Source: Planctellipticum variicoloris
GTDB taxonomy: Bacteria > Planctomycetota > Planctomycetia > Planctomycetales > Planctomycetaceae
Direction: 5' to 3'
Assembly: GCF_030622045.1 (NCBI RefSeq)
Contig: NZ_CP130886.1
Coordinates: forward strand, 1,501,557 to 1,565,556
DNA length: 64,000 bases
The notes below the pieces were generated by a model, which was given only the letters and a program-made list of their open reading frames with translations, did not search any database and was not told where the DNA came from. The position numbers and the translations under genes were made by a program. Shown here one piece after another: positions 9,267 through 20,487 of this stretch (positions are counted from its first letter, which is position 1; each line of letters begins with the position of its first letter).

Positions 9267-9641
9267 CCTTCGCTCATCGGGCGGCTTTCCGGAGCCCCCA
9301 TCTGCCTACACCGTCGCCCCGGCCCGCGTCATGCGCGAACTGTGCGAGGATCGCCTAGTGTAGACATCCGACACACGGGTTTCGAGTCTTGTTCGCTGCG
9401 CCTCCCGGAAATCAGCCGTTTCCCGACCAAAGAAATCGATTTCACCGGCAGCCGCTCCCTCGGGCGGGGCAAGTACGGAAAGCCTCGCCCTGCCAAGGAC
9501 TTCCGAAACGCCTCCTGCGAAAAAGTCCGCGGAAAACTTTCGATTCGCCTTCGCGCGATGTACAGTGGCCGTCGCAGGACGACGGTCGGAAGATTTCCCA
9601 ATCGCTCCGCGCCGGAAATTCGAGACTTGGTGAGGATCCGT
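9267..9641. other. Divergent intergenic region between ilvB and the FG-GAP gene
   Basis: 375 bases with no supported gene; it must hold the divergent promoters. No leader peptide or attenuator for ilvB was recognised. Confidence 0.5.
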
Positions 9642-11975
9642 ATGAATCTGCCCACATCTTTGAGCGCCGGCGTCGCCCTGATCTGCCTGGCGGGTCTGTC
9701 GCACGCCCAGGAACCTTCACTCGCCGAGTTCTACGGCTTTCGCGAGCTCGAAGTCTCCAAACTCACCGAGCGCTCAAACAGCCTGGTTACCGGAGACTTT
9801 AACCACGACGGATTGACGGATCTGGCGGCCATCGACAACAGCCACAGCCGGATTGATCTGCTGCTGCAGCGCAAGTCGCCGACCGACGCCACTCCCGCGG
9901 GCGTCGGCGCCGGAATACCAGAGGTGAACGCCGTCGCCAATTCCGGGCGATTCGACCAGCAGAAGCTCGGCGTGGATCAAGAGCTGGCGGCCTTGGCCGT
10001 CGCCGACTTCAACGGCGATGGACGCGACGACATCGCCTATTTTGGCAACCCGGACCGCCTGATTGTCCGATTTCAGCCCGAGCAGGGCGAATGGACCGGC
10101 AAATTTGAGCTGCGGATCCCCGATGTCGCCCCGGCCGCCTGGATGCTGACCGCCGGCGATTTGAACCACGATGGGAAGGCCGACCTGGCGGTCCTGGGAA
10201 AATCGGAAACCTGGGTGTTCCTCCAGGAGCAAGGCGGAAAGTTCGGCACGCCGGTCAAACTGCTGAATACCTCCGACAAACTCGGCTTGGTTCAGATTGC
10301 CGACCTCAACGGCGACGGTCGGAACGACCTCTGTTATCTTGCCGGCGACGGGCTGAATCGCACGCTCTGCACGCGACTGCAGGATGGCGAAGGTCGACTC
10401 GGGCCGGAGTACGTTTTCGACCTCGAACGCCCGCGGGCCGTGAGCCTCAAAGACGTCGACGGACTCCCCGGCGCCGAAATCCTGACTGTCGATTCGCGGA
10501 CTGGACGGATCAAGCTGCTCAAGCTGGAAACCGTGGCGACTCCAGCCGGGCAGTTGCCCGAGCGATTGATCCACTATGGATTCGGCAAGGCCGGGACGGG
10601 GCGGGACCGCGAAGTGGCGCTGACCGACTTGAACGGCGACCGGCTGACCGACGTTGCCGTCTCCGACCCGGAAGGCTCGCGGATGCTGGTCTTCCTGCAG
10701 CGCAAGGGGGGCGGGCTGGATCTTGGGACGCCATTCCCAGGACTCTCCGGAACTGATCTACTGCGAGCCGGCGACCTGGATGGCAGAGGCGCCAGCGAAC
10801 TGGTCGTTCACAGCAGCGCCGAAAAGACGCTCGGCGTCAGCCGGCTCGTTGACGGTCGGCTTCAGTTCCCGCGGGCAATCCCCGCGGAAGGCGATGTCGT
10901 CGGGTTGGAACTCGCCGATCTGAATGCCGACGGTCGGGCCGAAATGATCTTGCTGCTGCGTGTGAAGAAGGGGCGGGAGACCACCTACGCAGTGCAGTTG
11001 CTCAAGGCCGGGGACGGCGAGAACCGCTGGGAAACACTGCCGGTGAAAGGCGAAGGGATGCAGCCCTTCGAGCTCAACGGCACGCCCGAACGGCTCCTGG
11101 CAACGAATCTCACCGGCGACGCCCGGCCGGAACTCGTCATTCTGCAAGGAACCTCCAAGCGTCCCCAAGTCTTCGCGTTCGACGATCAACTGGTTCTGAA
11201 ATCCGCCGAAAACACCAGCGGCCCCGGCTTGCCAAGCGTCGCCGCCGGCGCGGTCACTGTCGCTGAGCTCGGCGGGAAATCCGGGCTCCTCGTCGCCCAG
11301 GAGAATTTCGCCAGGTTCCTGGTCCTCGGAGAAGACCAGCGCTGGCAGGTGATCGAACAGTTCAACGTCTCGGAATCCAACGCCCGCGTTGCAGCGGCCG
11401 CCGCCGTCGATCTCGACGGCCAGCCCGGTCCGGAGATCATCCTCGTCGACCCCGGCGTCAAAAAACTGCGAATCCTGTTGAAGCAGGAGTCGGGATACCT
11501 GCCTTGGAAAGAAATCGATCTCGGCGACTTCCCTTTCGAGTCGTTGCAGATCGCCGACCTCAACGGCGACGCCCGATCCGATGTCCTCGTCTTCGGAGCG
11601 GACCGCTATGCCGTCCTGTACTCCGGCGGCGAAGCCCCGACGGTCAAGGAACTGGCGTCGTTCGAAAGTCAGTTGGAGAAGGTCTATCCCACGGACGTCG
11701 TCGCCGGAGATCTCAACGGCGACGGCCATGTCGATCTGGTGATGACCGACACGCGAGCCCACTTTATTGAGTTGCTTCAGTTCCGACCGGAAACCGGCCT
11801 CAAGCACGCCCTCTACTTCCGTCTGTTCGAAGAAAAGAGTTTCGCCAACGACCGGGTCTCCGACACCGAACCGCGCGAGGCCCTGGTCGTCGATGTCACC
11901 GGCGACGGCCGGGCCGATCTGGTCCTCCTGACGCACGACCGTCTGCTGGTCTATCCGCAGGATGACGGCAAGTAG
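9642..11975 (+). CDS. Secreted FG-GAP/VCBS repeat protein
   Basis: A 777-residue protein with a cleavable signal peptide (MNLPTSLSAGVALICLAGLS, then HAQ). About ten FG-GAP/VCBS calcium-loop motifs run along the whole chain: DFNHDGLTDLAAID, DFNGDGRDDIAYFG, DLNHDGKADLAVLG, DLNGDGRNDLCYLA, DLNGDRLTDVAVSD, DLNADGRAEMILLL, DLNGDARSDVLVFG, DLNGDGHVDLVMTD and DVTGDGRADLVLLT. This predicts one or more seven-bladed beta-propellers outside the cytoplasm. The ATG at 9642 has GAGGA six bases upstream; the frame stays open far upstream, but that part is antisense to ilvB and is rejected. No catalytic domain is seen; a binding or adhesion role is inference. Confidence 0.88.
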   Translation: MNLPTSLSAGVALICLAGLSHAQEPSLAEFYGFRELEVSKLTERSNSLVTGDFNHDGLTDLAAIDNSHSRIDLLLQRKSPTDATPAGVGAGIPEVNAVANSGRFDQQKLGVDQELAALAVADFNGDGRDDIAYFGNPDRLIVRFQPEQGEWTGKFELRIPDVAPAAWMLTAGDLNHDGKADLAVLGKSETWVFLQEQGGKFGTPVKLLNTSDKLGLVQIADLNGDGRNDLCYLAGDGLNRTLCTRLQDGEGRLGPEYVFDLERPRAVSLKDVDGLPGAEILTVDSRTGRIKLLKLETVATPAGQLPERLIHYGFGKAGTGRDREVALTDLNGDRLTDVAVSDPEGSRMLVFLQRKGGGLDLGTPFPGLSGTDLLRAGDLDGRGASELVVHSSAEKTLGVSRLVDGRLQFPRAIPAEGDVVGLELADLNADGRAEMILLLRVKKGRETTYAVQLLKAGDGENRWETLPVKGEGMQPFELNGTPERLLATNLTGDARPELVILQGTSKRPQVFAFDDQLVLKSAENTSGPGLPSVAAGAVTVAELGGKSGLLVAQENFARFLVLGEDQRWQVIEQFNVSESNARVAAAAAVDLDGQPGPEIILVDPGVKKLRILLKQESGYLPWKEIDLGDFPFESLQIADLNGDARSDVLVFGADRYAVLYSGGEAPTVKELASFESQLEKVYPTDVVAGDLNGDGHVDLVMTDTRAHFIELLQFRPETGLKHALYFRLFEEKSFANDRVSDTEPREALVVDVTGDGRADLVLLTHDRLLVYPQDDGK

Positions 11976-12129
11976 ACTTTGCTTTGCTGCGTTCTGGATT
12001 TCTCACCGCACGCGCCAACTCCGGCAAGCTGCGCCAGTCGGGAAGAGAGTTTCATTCCCCAGAGTCGACTGTTAGGATGCGCCGGGTTGGATTGCGCAGT
12101 TCCGACAGGATACTCACGGAGTGGGGATT

Positions 12130-14901
12130 ATGCTCAGCGGGTGGCAGGGATGGGCCGCGGCCTGGTTGGTCGCGGTCGGTGTTTCCGTGGTGCAGGGAGC
12201 CGATACGGTCAAACCGATGAAGATCACCGAGATTGAAGGCATCAGTGAATACCGTCTCGACAACGGTCTCAAGGTTCTCCTGTTCCCGGACTCGTCGAAG
12301 CCGACAGTCACCGTCAACCTGACGGTCTTCGTCGGCTCCCGCCACGAAGGCTACGGCGAAGCCGGCATGGCGCACCTGCTGGAGCACATGCTCTTCAAGG
12401 GGACGCCGGATCATCCCACCATCCCCAAGGCCCTCCAGGGGCGCGGGGCCGAGTTCAACGGCACCACCTGGGTCGACCGCACCAACTACTACGAAACGCT
12501 CCCGGCGAACGACGAGAATCTGGAGTTCGCCCTCCGGCTCGAAGCCGACCGGATGATGAACAGCAAGGTCCTCGCCGAGGATCTGGCTTCGGAAATGACC
12601 GTCGTCCGCAACGAGTTCGAGCGCGGAGAAAATAACCCCGCCTACGTCCTCGTACAGCGGATGATGGGCGCCGCGTACGAATGGCACAACTACGGCAAAT
12701 CGACGATCGGCAACCGGGCCGACATTGAGCGCGTGCCGGTCGAAAGCCTGCGCCGCTTCTACAAAAAATATTACCAGCCCGATAACGCCATGGTCGTCGT
12801 CGCCGGCCGGTTCGACGAGCAGAAGGCGCTCGAATTCATCGGCAAGTATTTCGGAGAAATTCCGAAGCCGGAACGCGTTCTCGAACCGACGTACACCGAA
12901 GAGCCCGCCCAGGATGGCGAGCGGACCGTGACCTTGCGCCGCGTCGGCGACGTCGCCGTGGTCGGCGTCGTCTACCACATCCCCGCGGGCGCTCATCCGG
13001 ACTACTCTGCGATTGATGTCCTCGAAGGAGTGCTCACGCTCCAGCCGGCCGGCCGGCTCTACAAGGCGCTCGTCGAGCAGAAGAAAGCCTCCAGCGTCAG
13101 CGGCGCCGCCTACGCCTGGCACGATCCCGGCACGCTGCGGCTGATGGCCGAAGTCGCCACCGGAAACACTCCTGAAACCGTTCTCGACACGCTGCTCGAC
13201 ACCATCGACTCTGTCGTCGAACGGGGTGTCAAGGAAGAAGAAGTTGAACGGGTCAAGCAGCGACTCCTCAAGCAGCGGGAAATGGCCGCCGCCGATAGCG
13301 CCGAAATGGCGATCGAACTGAGCGAGTGGCAGGCCCAGGGAGACTGGCGGCTCTACTTCCTCTACCGCGATCGGATCGAACAGGTCACCGTCAAAGACGT
13401 CGACCGCGTCGCCCGCGCCTACCTCCAGCCCAGCAATCGGACGATCGGACTCTACATCCCTACGGCTCAGCCGCAGCGGACGGCCGTGCCCGCCACGCCC
13501 GATATCGTCGAACTGGTCAAGGACTACAAAGGTCGCGAGTCCGCCACTGAAGGCGAGCAGTTCGACGTCTCGCCGGCCAACATCGACGAACGCACCCGCC
13601 GGAGCGAAATCGGCGGCGTCAGCGTCGCACTCCTCCCCAAGAAAACCCGCGGCAATACTGTCATTCTGCGGCTGACGCTGCGCTACGGGACCAGCCAGTC
13701 TCTGGCCGGCATGAGCACCGCCTGCGAGTTCCTCCCGGCCCTGATGGTCCGCGGCACGAAGCAGCTCTCGCGGCAGCAGCTCCAGGATCAGCTCGATCAG
13801 AGTCTGGCGACGCTGGGCGCCGGCGGGAATGCCGGCGAAGCCACCTTCTCCATCCAGACCAAGCGGGACAAACTCCCGGCGGTCCTCGATCTGCTCCGGC
13901 AAGTCCTCCGCGAACCGGCGCTCCCGCCGGCGGAGCTGGAAATCCTGAAGCAGGCGCATCGGTCCGATCTGGAGCAGGGGCTCACCGATCCCCAGTCGCT
14001 GGCGGTCCGGGCCATCAATCGCAAACTGAACCCGTATCCGCCGAGCGACGTCCGCTACTCCATGACGCTCGAAGAAGAGCTGAAAGCCGCCATCGAGCTC
14101 GATCTGGCGGCGGTCAAGAAGCTCTATTCGAACTTCCTGGGCGCCCAGGCGGGGCAGCTCGTGGTCGTCGGGGACTTCGACCCGGAAACCACGATGGAAG
14201 CCGTGACGGGGATGCTCAAAGGCTGGCAGGCCGCTCAGCCCTACGAGCGGATCAGCCGCAGCGGAAACCTCGATCTGAAGGCCGAAACGATCCGGATTCT
14301 CACGCCGGACAAGGCCAACGCGTTCTACTTCGGCGGAACGGCCCTGCCGATGCGGGACGACGATCCGGACTACGCCGCTATGGTCATCGGCAACTATGTC
14401 TTCGGAGCCGGCGCCCTCTCGTCCCGGCTCGGTGACCGGATCCGCCAGAAGGAGGGCCTGTCGTACGGCGTCGGCTCGGCCTTCCGTGCGTCGTCACTCG
14501 ACGAACGGGCCACAATCTCGCTCTACGCCATCTGCAACCCGGACAACGTCCCGAAGGTTCAGGCCGCAATCACCGAAGAGCTCAATCGCCTGCTCAAGGA
14601 GGGCATCACCGCGGTTGAACTGGAGAACGCCGCCAAGGGCTATCTGCAGCGGCAGGAAGTCGCCCGGACGGAGGATCCGGCCCTGGCCCGGATGCTCGAA
14701 GAAAGTCTCTACGCCGGTCGGACGATGGAATACTACGCCCGGCTGGAATCTCAGATCTCGAAACTGACGCCGGAGTCCGTCGTCGAGGCGCTGCGGAAGC
14801 ACGTCCATCCAGACCGGATTCTGGTGGCGATTGCCGGCGACTTTGAGCCGAAGAAGCCGACTCCGAAGGACGACGACAAGCCCGCGGGCGCGGCGAAATA
14901 A
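12130..14901 (+). CDS. M16 family metalloprotease, fused double unit with one active site
   Basis: A 923-residue predicted periplasmic protease of the pitrilysin/insulinase family. A signal-like hydrophobic stretch covers residues 6-23. The first half carries the inverted zinc motif HLLEH (His82, Glu85, His86) and the distal ligand Glu162 in NEFERGEN. The second half (from about 490) repeats the fold, but the zinc-motif position reads CEFLPALMVRGT with no ligands. The last domain keeps the substrate-binding arginine/tyrosine pattern (RIRQKEGLSYGVGSAF). It therefore resembles two M16B units fused into one chain, with a catalytic and a non-catalytic half, acting on peptides or small proteins. 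The ATG at 12130 is chosen because GGAG lies eight bases upstream; a GTG at 12121 overlaps that site. Confidence 0.92.
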   Translation: MLSGWQGWAAAWLVAVGVSVVQGADTVKPMKITEIEGISEYRLDNGLKVLLFPDSSKPTVTVNLTVFVGSRHEGYGEAGMAHLLEHMLFKGTPDHPTIPKALQGRGAEFNGTTWVDRTNYYETLPANDENLEFALRLEADRMMNSKVLAEDLASEMTVVRNEFERGENNPAYVLVQRMMGAAYEWHNYGKSTIGNRADIERVPVESLRRFYKKYYQPDNAMVVVAGRFDEQKALEFIGKYFGEIPKPERVLEPTYTEEPAQDGERTVTLRRVGDVAVVGVVYHIPAGAHPDYSAIDVLEGVLTLQPAGRLYKALVEQKKASSVSGAAYAWHDPGTLRLMAEVATGNTPETVLDTLLDTIDSVVERGVKEEEVERVKQRLLKQREMAAADSAEMAIELSEWQAQGDWRLYFLYRDRIEQVTVKDVDRVARAYLQPSNRTIGLYIPTAQPQRTAVPATPDIVELVKDYKGRESATEGEQFDVSPANIDERTRRSEIGGVSVALLPKKTRGNTVILRLTLRYGTSQSLAGMSTACEFLPALMVRGTKQLSRQQLQDQLDQSLATLGAGGNAGEATFSIQTKRDKLPAVLDLLRQVLREPALPPAELEILKQAHRSDLEQGLTDPQSLAVRAINRKLNPYPPSDVRYSMTLEEELKAAIELDLAAVKKLYSNFLGAQAGQLVVVGDFDPETTMEAVTGMLKGWQAAQPYERISRSGNLDLKAETIRILTPDKANAFYFGGTALPMRDDDPDYAAMVIGNYVFGAGALSSRLGDRIRQKEGLSYGVGSAFRASSLDERATISLYAICNPDNVPKVQAAITEELNRLLKEGITAVELENAAKGYLQRQEVARTEDPALARMLEESLYAGRTMEYYARLESQISKLTPESVVEALRKHVHPDRILVAIAGDFEPKKPTPKDDDKPAGAAK

Positions 14902-15442
14902 CACCGCCCGCAGCCGTAGAAGTATTCGCAGGGACGCCGACGGAATCCGTCGGCGTCCCTGGCATTTCACGGGAACGTATTCGTACGGCCAGTTCTGGAC
15001 TGAAAGATTTTTTCGGAAAATCTTCGCCAGACCGGAAATTTCCTGTGCGCGGCGACCATTCTTGATAGCATTTCCGCCCTCACGCAGGGCTGGATGTCCT
15101 GCCGATCGATCGCAGCGAGAGAAGGGAAGCTGTCAATGCGAGATCCAGCACGACCGTCGATGTTTCAGGCGTTTCACGCCTGTCGTGACGAGTTGCCTCC
15201 GCCGGGGCCGTTGAGGCTTGTTGAGTCCTGCTGGCGGAAAACGTGAGCTTTGCTGGTGGAGCCGCATCCAGCGGCCCCCCAGACTTGACCGTCGCGCCGT
15301 TACGTCCGCGGTGCGTCGGTTCGTTTCTGAAATCGGTGACGTTCGACGTTTCAAGGTGGAATTCAGTGTATCAGGGGGGGCGGTCTTCGCACCGCCGGCA
15401 GGCTCATGGATGAGCTGCTCAGGACAGGAGGATCCGAGGATT
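14902..15442. other. Long intergenic leader upstream of the sigma factor gene
   Basis: 541 bases without a supported gene. It holds the M16 gene's terminator (14930-14960), an AT-rich 8-bp hairpin (AAGATTTT at 15004 / AAAATCTT at 15017), a small CAGGCG/CGCCTG hairpin at 15166-15182, and presumably the sigma factor promoter. The frame of the sigma gene is open back to 15218, but no good start is visible there. Confidence 0.5.
14930..14960 (+). terminator. Hairpin terminator after the M16 protease gene
   Basis: Perfect inverted repeat with 15 bases each side of one central base (AGGGACGCCGACGGA / TCCGTCGGCGTCCCT), 28 bp past the stop codon. A long T-run is absent. Confidence 0.65.
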
Positions 15443-17131
<1,689 letters not shown>

Positions 17132-17157
17132 ACGCTGCCCGGGAGGTTGTCGATTTC

Positions 17158-17190
17158 CCGAGCCCGCGTCTGACGAGGATGCGGGCTCGG
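17158..17190 (+). terminator. Intrinsic terminator after rpoD
   Basis: A 10-bp stem (CCGAGCCCGC / GCGGGCTCGG) with a 13-base loop, followed by TGTTTCTGT, 26 bp after the rpoD stop. Confidence 0.7.
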
Positions 17191-17333
17191 TGTTTCTGTG
17201 AGCGAGGCGACGACGGGAGGTCGACGGTCAAGCCCGTGTTGACCGGGTGCGACCGCCGGAGCGATACTTCGAGGCAGGCTCAACCGGTCGATCCGGACGA
17301 CGGCCAATCGGATTCCCCTGGCGGGAACGCAGG

Positions 17334-18149
17334 ATGAACAATCAGCGACAGACTTGGTGCATCGCAATCGCACTGGCCTTTCTGGCCGCGCCGGCCCTTG
17401 GCGCACCGTCGAAAGCCCAGAAAAATGACGAGCAACGCGAGAATGCCGCAGTCAAGGAAGCCCGCAAGGAAGTCCATGCCGCTCAAGACCGGCAGCGCGC
17501 CGCCGCGAAGGCTGTCCGCGACGCCGAGCAGGCCCTGAATCAGGCCGAGCAGCAGCAACGCCGCGCCGCCGCGGAACTGCAGAAAACCGGCGAGCGGCTG
17601 GAGAACGACAACGCTGACCGCCTGGGCCTGACAACTTCTCGAAGCGCTCTCAAAGCGGCACAGGCGCAGCTCGACGCCGCCTCCCGGCCGGTCCTTCAGG
17701 AGGCGCGGCGAACGGCCGCAATCCTCGACGCTCAGGCGGCTTTGGATCGCGAGCGGACGCGGCTGGAATCCCTGCGACCGTCCGGCGTCGCGGCTGATCG
17801 AGCGGAACTGGCGCGTCTGACCGCCGCCCTCAATCGCCTCGAACGCGAATCGCTGGCCCGCGACAGTCGAACGCAGATCCACCAGAGAGCAGTCGACGAG
17901 GCCGAGGAGGTCGTGCGGAAACAACTCGCCAATGTCCAGCGGGAAACGGCCCGCTCGCCAGCCTGGCAGGCTGCGGAGCGGACCTTCGAATCCGCCAGAC
18001 GCGACGTCGCCCAGGCCCGCCAGACCGTTGAGAAGCACCAGCGGGATCTTCAGGAGGCCGCTCGGGCCGTCGACCGGGCGGAACAGACCCTCGCGAAGAA
18101 GTCGGCAGCCGACGCGCGCGATCCGAACAATCGGAAAGGCAAACGGTAA
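17334..18149 (+). CDS. Secreted alanine/arginine-rich coiled-coil protein
   Basis: A 271-residue protein with a signal peptide ([20 protein letters not shown], cleavage after ALGA). Nearly all of the mature chain is predicted long helix with heptad-like spacing, rich in Ala, Arg, Glu and Gln ([57 protein letters not shown]), and it ends with a basic tail NRKGKR. No enzymatic motif and no family I recognise. A periplasmic structural or scaffolding role is possible. The ATG at 17334 directly follows AGG; the longer frame to 17247 has no signal peptide at its start. It lies just upstream of murA, 62 bp apart. Confidence 0.75.
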   Translation: MNNQRQTWCIAIALAFLAAPALGAPSKAQKNDEQRENAAVKEARKEVHAAQDRQRAAAKAVRDAEQALNQAEQQQRRAAAELQKTGERLENDNADRLGLTTSRSALKAAQAQLDAASRPVLQEARRTAAILDAQAALDRERTRLESLRPSGVAADRAELARLTAALNRLERESLARDSRTQIHQRAVDEAEEVVRKQLANVQRETARSPAWQAAERTFESARRDVAQARQTVEKHQRDLQEAARAVDRAEQTLAKKSAADARDPNNRKGKR

Positions 18150-18211
18150 CGCCGACGGGGCCGGACGGAGTTCCGGCGAGAGCACACCAACCGCATCGTG
18201 GAGGTCCAGGG

Positions 18212-19606
18212 ATGGACATGCTCGTGATTCGCGGGGGAATGCCCCTGCGGGGAACGCTCGCCGTCAGCGGGGCGAAAAACGCGGCCCTGCCGATCATGGC
18301 GGCTGCCCTCGCCGCGGACGGCCCCGTCGTCCTCCATAACGTCCCCGATCTCGTGGATGTGACTACGCTGGCCCGCGTCCTTGAATCCCTGGGAATGTCC
18401 GTCATTCAGGACGGTTCCGGACGAATCGAGCTGGAGACCCTCAGCCACGATCCCTGCCTCGCCGACTACGAACTGGTCCGCCGCATGCGTGCCAGCGTCT
18501 GCGTGCTGGGCCCGCTGCTCGGGCGACGCAAGCGAGCCTGCGTCTCGCTGCCGGGGGGCTGCAATATCGGTCACCGCCCCATCGACCTGCATCTGAAGGG
18601 GCTCCGCGCCCTCGGGGCCGAGATTTCCATCGAACGGGGCTATGTCTTCGCCCGCGCCGAGCGGCTCCGCGGCGCTCAGATTTACCTGGGAGGTCCGTTC
18701 GGCAGCACCGTCACCGGCACCTGCAACGTCATGTCCGCCGCGGTCTTCGCCGAGGGGGTGACGACCATTTCCGCCGCCGCCTGCGAGCCCGAAGTCATCG
18801 ACGTCGGCAACTTCCTCAACGGCCTCGGAGCCCGCATCCAGGGGCTCGGAACTCCGGTGCTCACCATCGAAGGGGTCGAACGTCTTCACGGCGGCGAACA
18901 CACCGTCATCCCCGATCGCATCGAGGCCGCCACGCTCCTCATGGCCGCCGCCATCACTGGCGGCTCGCTACGGCTCACCAACGTCTGTCGCGAACATCTC
19001 GCCGGGGTCCTCGACGTGCTGACTGCCACGGGCGCCGAGCTGGAGTTCGCTCCGGACTGCCTGCGAATTTCCCGGCCCGGGCCGTTGCGGCCGGCCGATA
19101 TCACGGCGCTCCCATACCCCGGCATTCCCACCGACGTCCAGGCCCAGTTCACGGCCCTGCTGGCAGTCGCCCAGGGGATCAGCATCGTCACCGACAAGGT
19201 CTTTCCGGATCGCTTCCTCCACATCCCGGAGCTGATGCGGCTGGGGGCGAGCATCCGCCGGGAAGGGGCCAGCGCGATCCTGCAGGGCGTGCCGCAACTC
19301 AGCGGGACCTCGGTGATGGCTTCCGACCTGCGGGCCAGCGCCGCGCTGGTTCTCGCCGCCTTGGCCGCCGAAGGCGAAACCGTCGTCCGTCGAATTTATC
19401 ACCTCGACCGCGGCTACGATCGGCTCGAACGGAAGTTGAACGCGATCGGGGCCGAGATCCGCCGGGTCGAGGATCGCCCGGAGAACATGCCCGCCAGCCT
19501 GCAGCTCAGCGCTGACGAACTCCCGCCGCCGACTGCGGACTGCAGCGATGGCCCCCCTCCCCCCAAATTCCTGTCTCGATCCCCCGGCGTCCGTCACGCG
19601 GAGTAG
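18212..19606 (+). CDS. murA: UDP-N-acetylglucosamine 1-carboxyvinyltransferase
   Basis: A 464-residue enzyme that transfers enolpyruvyl from phosphoenolpyruvate to UDP-GlcNAc, the first committed step of peptidoglycan precursor synthesis in the cytoplasm. The EPSP-synthase-like fold is evident: [15 protein letters not shown] with Lys22, and the catalytic loop [19 protein letters not shown] with Cys117 as the residue that binds PEP and fosfomycin. Late motifs are also present ([38 protein letters not shown]). GGAGGT lies five bases before the ATG. It is about 40 residues longer than usual because of a proline-rich C-terminal tail. The gene matters because planctomycetes were once thought to lack peptidoglycan. 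Confidence 0.95.
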   Translation: MDMLVIRGGMPLRGTLAVSGAKNAALPIMAAALAADGPVVLHNVPDLVDVTTLARVLESLGMSVIQDGSGRIELETLSHDPCLADYELVRRMRASVCVLGPLLGRRKRACVSLPGGCNIGHRPIDLHLKGLRALGAEISIERGYVFARAERLRGAQIYLGGPFGSTVTGTCNVMSAAVFAEGVTTISAAACEPEVIDVGNFLNGLGARIQGLGTPVLTIEGVERLHGGEHTVIPDRIEAATLLMAAAITGGSLRLTNVCREHLAGVLDVLTATGAELEFAPDCLRISRPGPLRPADITALPYPGIPTDVQAQFTALLAVAQGISIVTDKVFPDRFLHIPELMRLGASIRREGASAILQGVPQLSGTSVMASDLRASAALVLAALAAEGETVVRRIYHLDRGYDRLERKLNAIGAEIRRVEDRPENMPASLQLSADELPPPTADCSDGPPPPKFLSRSPGVRHAE

Positions 19607-19651
19607 AATTCGCGACGGTATTCGAGGTGATTTTCGTAACTGGCACGGCAT

Positions 19652-19747
19652 GGGTGGCCGGGGCAGGAGCGTTTTCGTGATGCCCCGGTTGTTCTCGCGA
19701 ATCAACCTCCGGACCGGGGCTTCCCTTCGGTCCAGCCCCAGCCACCC
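19652..19747. repeat. Intergenic double-hairpin repeat, family 1 copy A
   Basis: A 96-bp element between murA and maf. Hairpin 1 is CCGGGGCA (19658) / TGCCCCGG (19681). Hairpin 2 is CCGGGGCT (19714) / AGCCCCAG (19734). The ends are inverted repeats: GGGTGGCCGGGGC against GCCCCAGCCACCC. Related copies lie at 43438 and 56107. Confidence 0.75.
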
Positions 19748-19783
19748 CGCACTGTTTTGAGATCACTTCCGGAAAGTCCTGCG

Positions 19784-20425
19784 ATGGCTCCTTCTCACCG
19801 CTACATCCTCGCCTCGCGGTCTCCCCGCCGCCGGGAGTTGCTGAGCCTGCTCGTCCCCCCCGAATCGATCGAAGTCCTCCCGCCGCCGACTTCGCGGGAG
19901 GCCGGTTTCGCCGAGCTGAGCGACCTCGACGCCATTCGATCGCGACTTCAGGAAATCGCATCGACCAAGGCCGACCAGGTCGTCAGGCAACTGGGCGAGC
20001 GTTTCGACAAATGTATCGTAGTCGCGGCGGACACCACGATCATCGCGACCGATCCCGAAACCCAGCGGCCGCACGTTCTGGAACAGCCGCCCGAGACGGA
20101 CGAATGGCAGACCACAGTCCGGGACTGGTTCCGCCGGTATTACGCCGGTCGCTGGCACATCGCCGCGACAGCGCTCGACCTTCGAATCGGCCATAACCTT
20201 CCGATCCGCCGCGTCGTGGAAACACGCGTGGAATTTCGCTCGGACGTCGATCGCTGGCTCGACTGGTATCTGCAGACCGCAGAGTCCCGGGGGAAAGCGG
20301 GGGGCTACGCGATCCAGGGAGCCGGCAGCGTCTTCGTCTCCCGCGTCGAAGGGAGCCTCTCAAACGTCGTCGGTTTGCCGCTCGAAGTCCTCGCCGAATG
20401 CCTGAAGCTGGTCTCTATCGGGTGA
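19784..20425 (+). CDS. maf: Maf-like nucleotide pyrophosphatase
   Basis: A 213-residue protein of the Maf/HAM1-like fold; family members hydrolyse non-canonical or canonical nucleoside triphosphates (dTTP, UTP, m7GTP) to monophosphates. Visible motifs are the N-terminal ASRSPRRRELL, the acidic VVAADTTIIA, and the C-terminal GKAGGYAIQGAGSVFV and NVVGLPLEVLAE. The stretch after the ADT motif is unusual: the normal Gly-Lys-Pro segment reads VLEQPPETDEW, so the usual lysine is missing, and the centre is diverged. It may have altered specificity. The ATG at 19784 is preferred over a TTG at 19757. Confidence 0.85.
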   Translation: MAPSHRYILASRSPRRRELLSLLVPPESIEVLPPPTSREAGFAELSDLDAIRSRLQEIASTKADQVVRQLGERFDKCIVVAADTTIIATDPETQRPHVLEQPPETDEWQTTVRDWFRRYYAGRWHIAATALDLRIGHNLPIRRVVETRVEFRSDVDRWLDWYLQTAESRGKAGGYAIQGAGSVFVSRVEGSLSNVVGLPLEVLAECLKLVSIG

Positions 20426-20487
20426 CTGCCGCCGCGGGCGCAGCTAAGATTGCCGCAACTGCCTGATTTCCGTCGAGACCTGAGACC

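Noticed and set aside
7488-9641. Continuous plus-strand reading frame of about 718 codons upstream of the FG-GAP protein, antisense to ilvB
   Set aside because: It is a high-GC shadow of ilvB: no ribosome site, low-complexity arginine/histidine-rich translation, and the FG-GAP gene has its own start with SD and signal peptide at 9642.
12052-13959. 635-codon minus-strand frame antisense to the M16 protease
   Set aside because: The M16 frame has conserved catalytic motifs; the antisense frame has no recognisable domain and mirrors codon bias.
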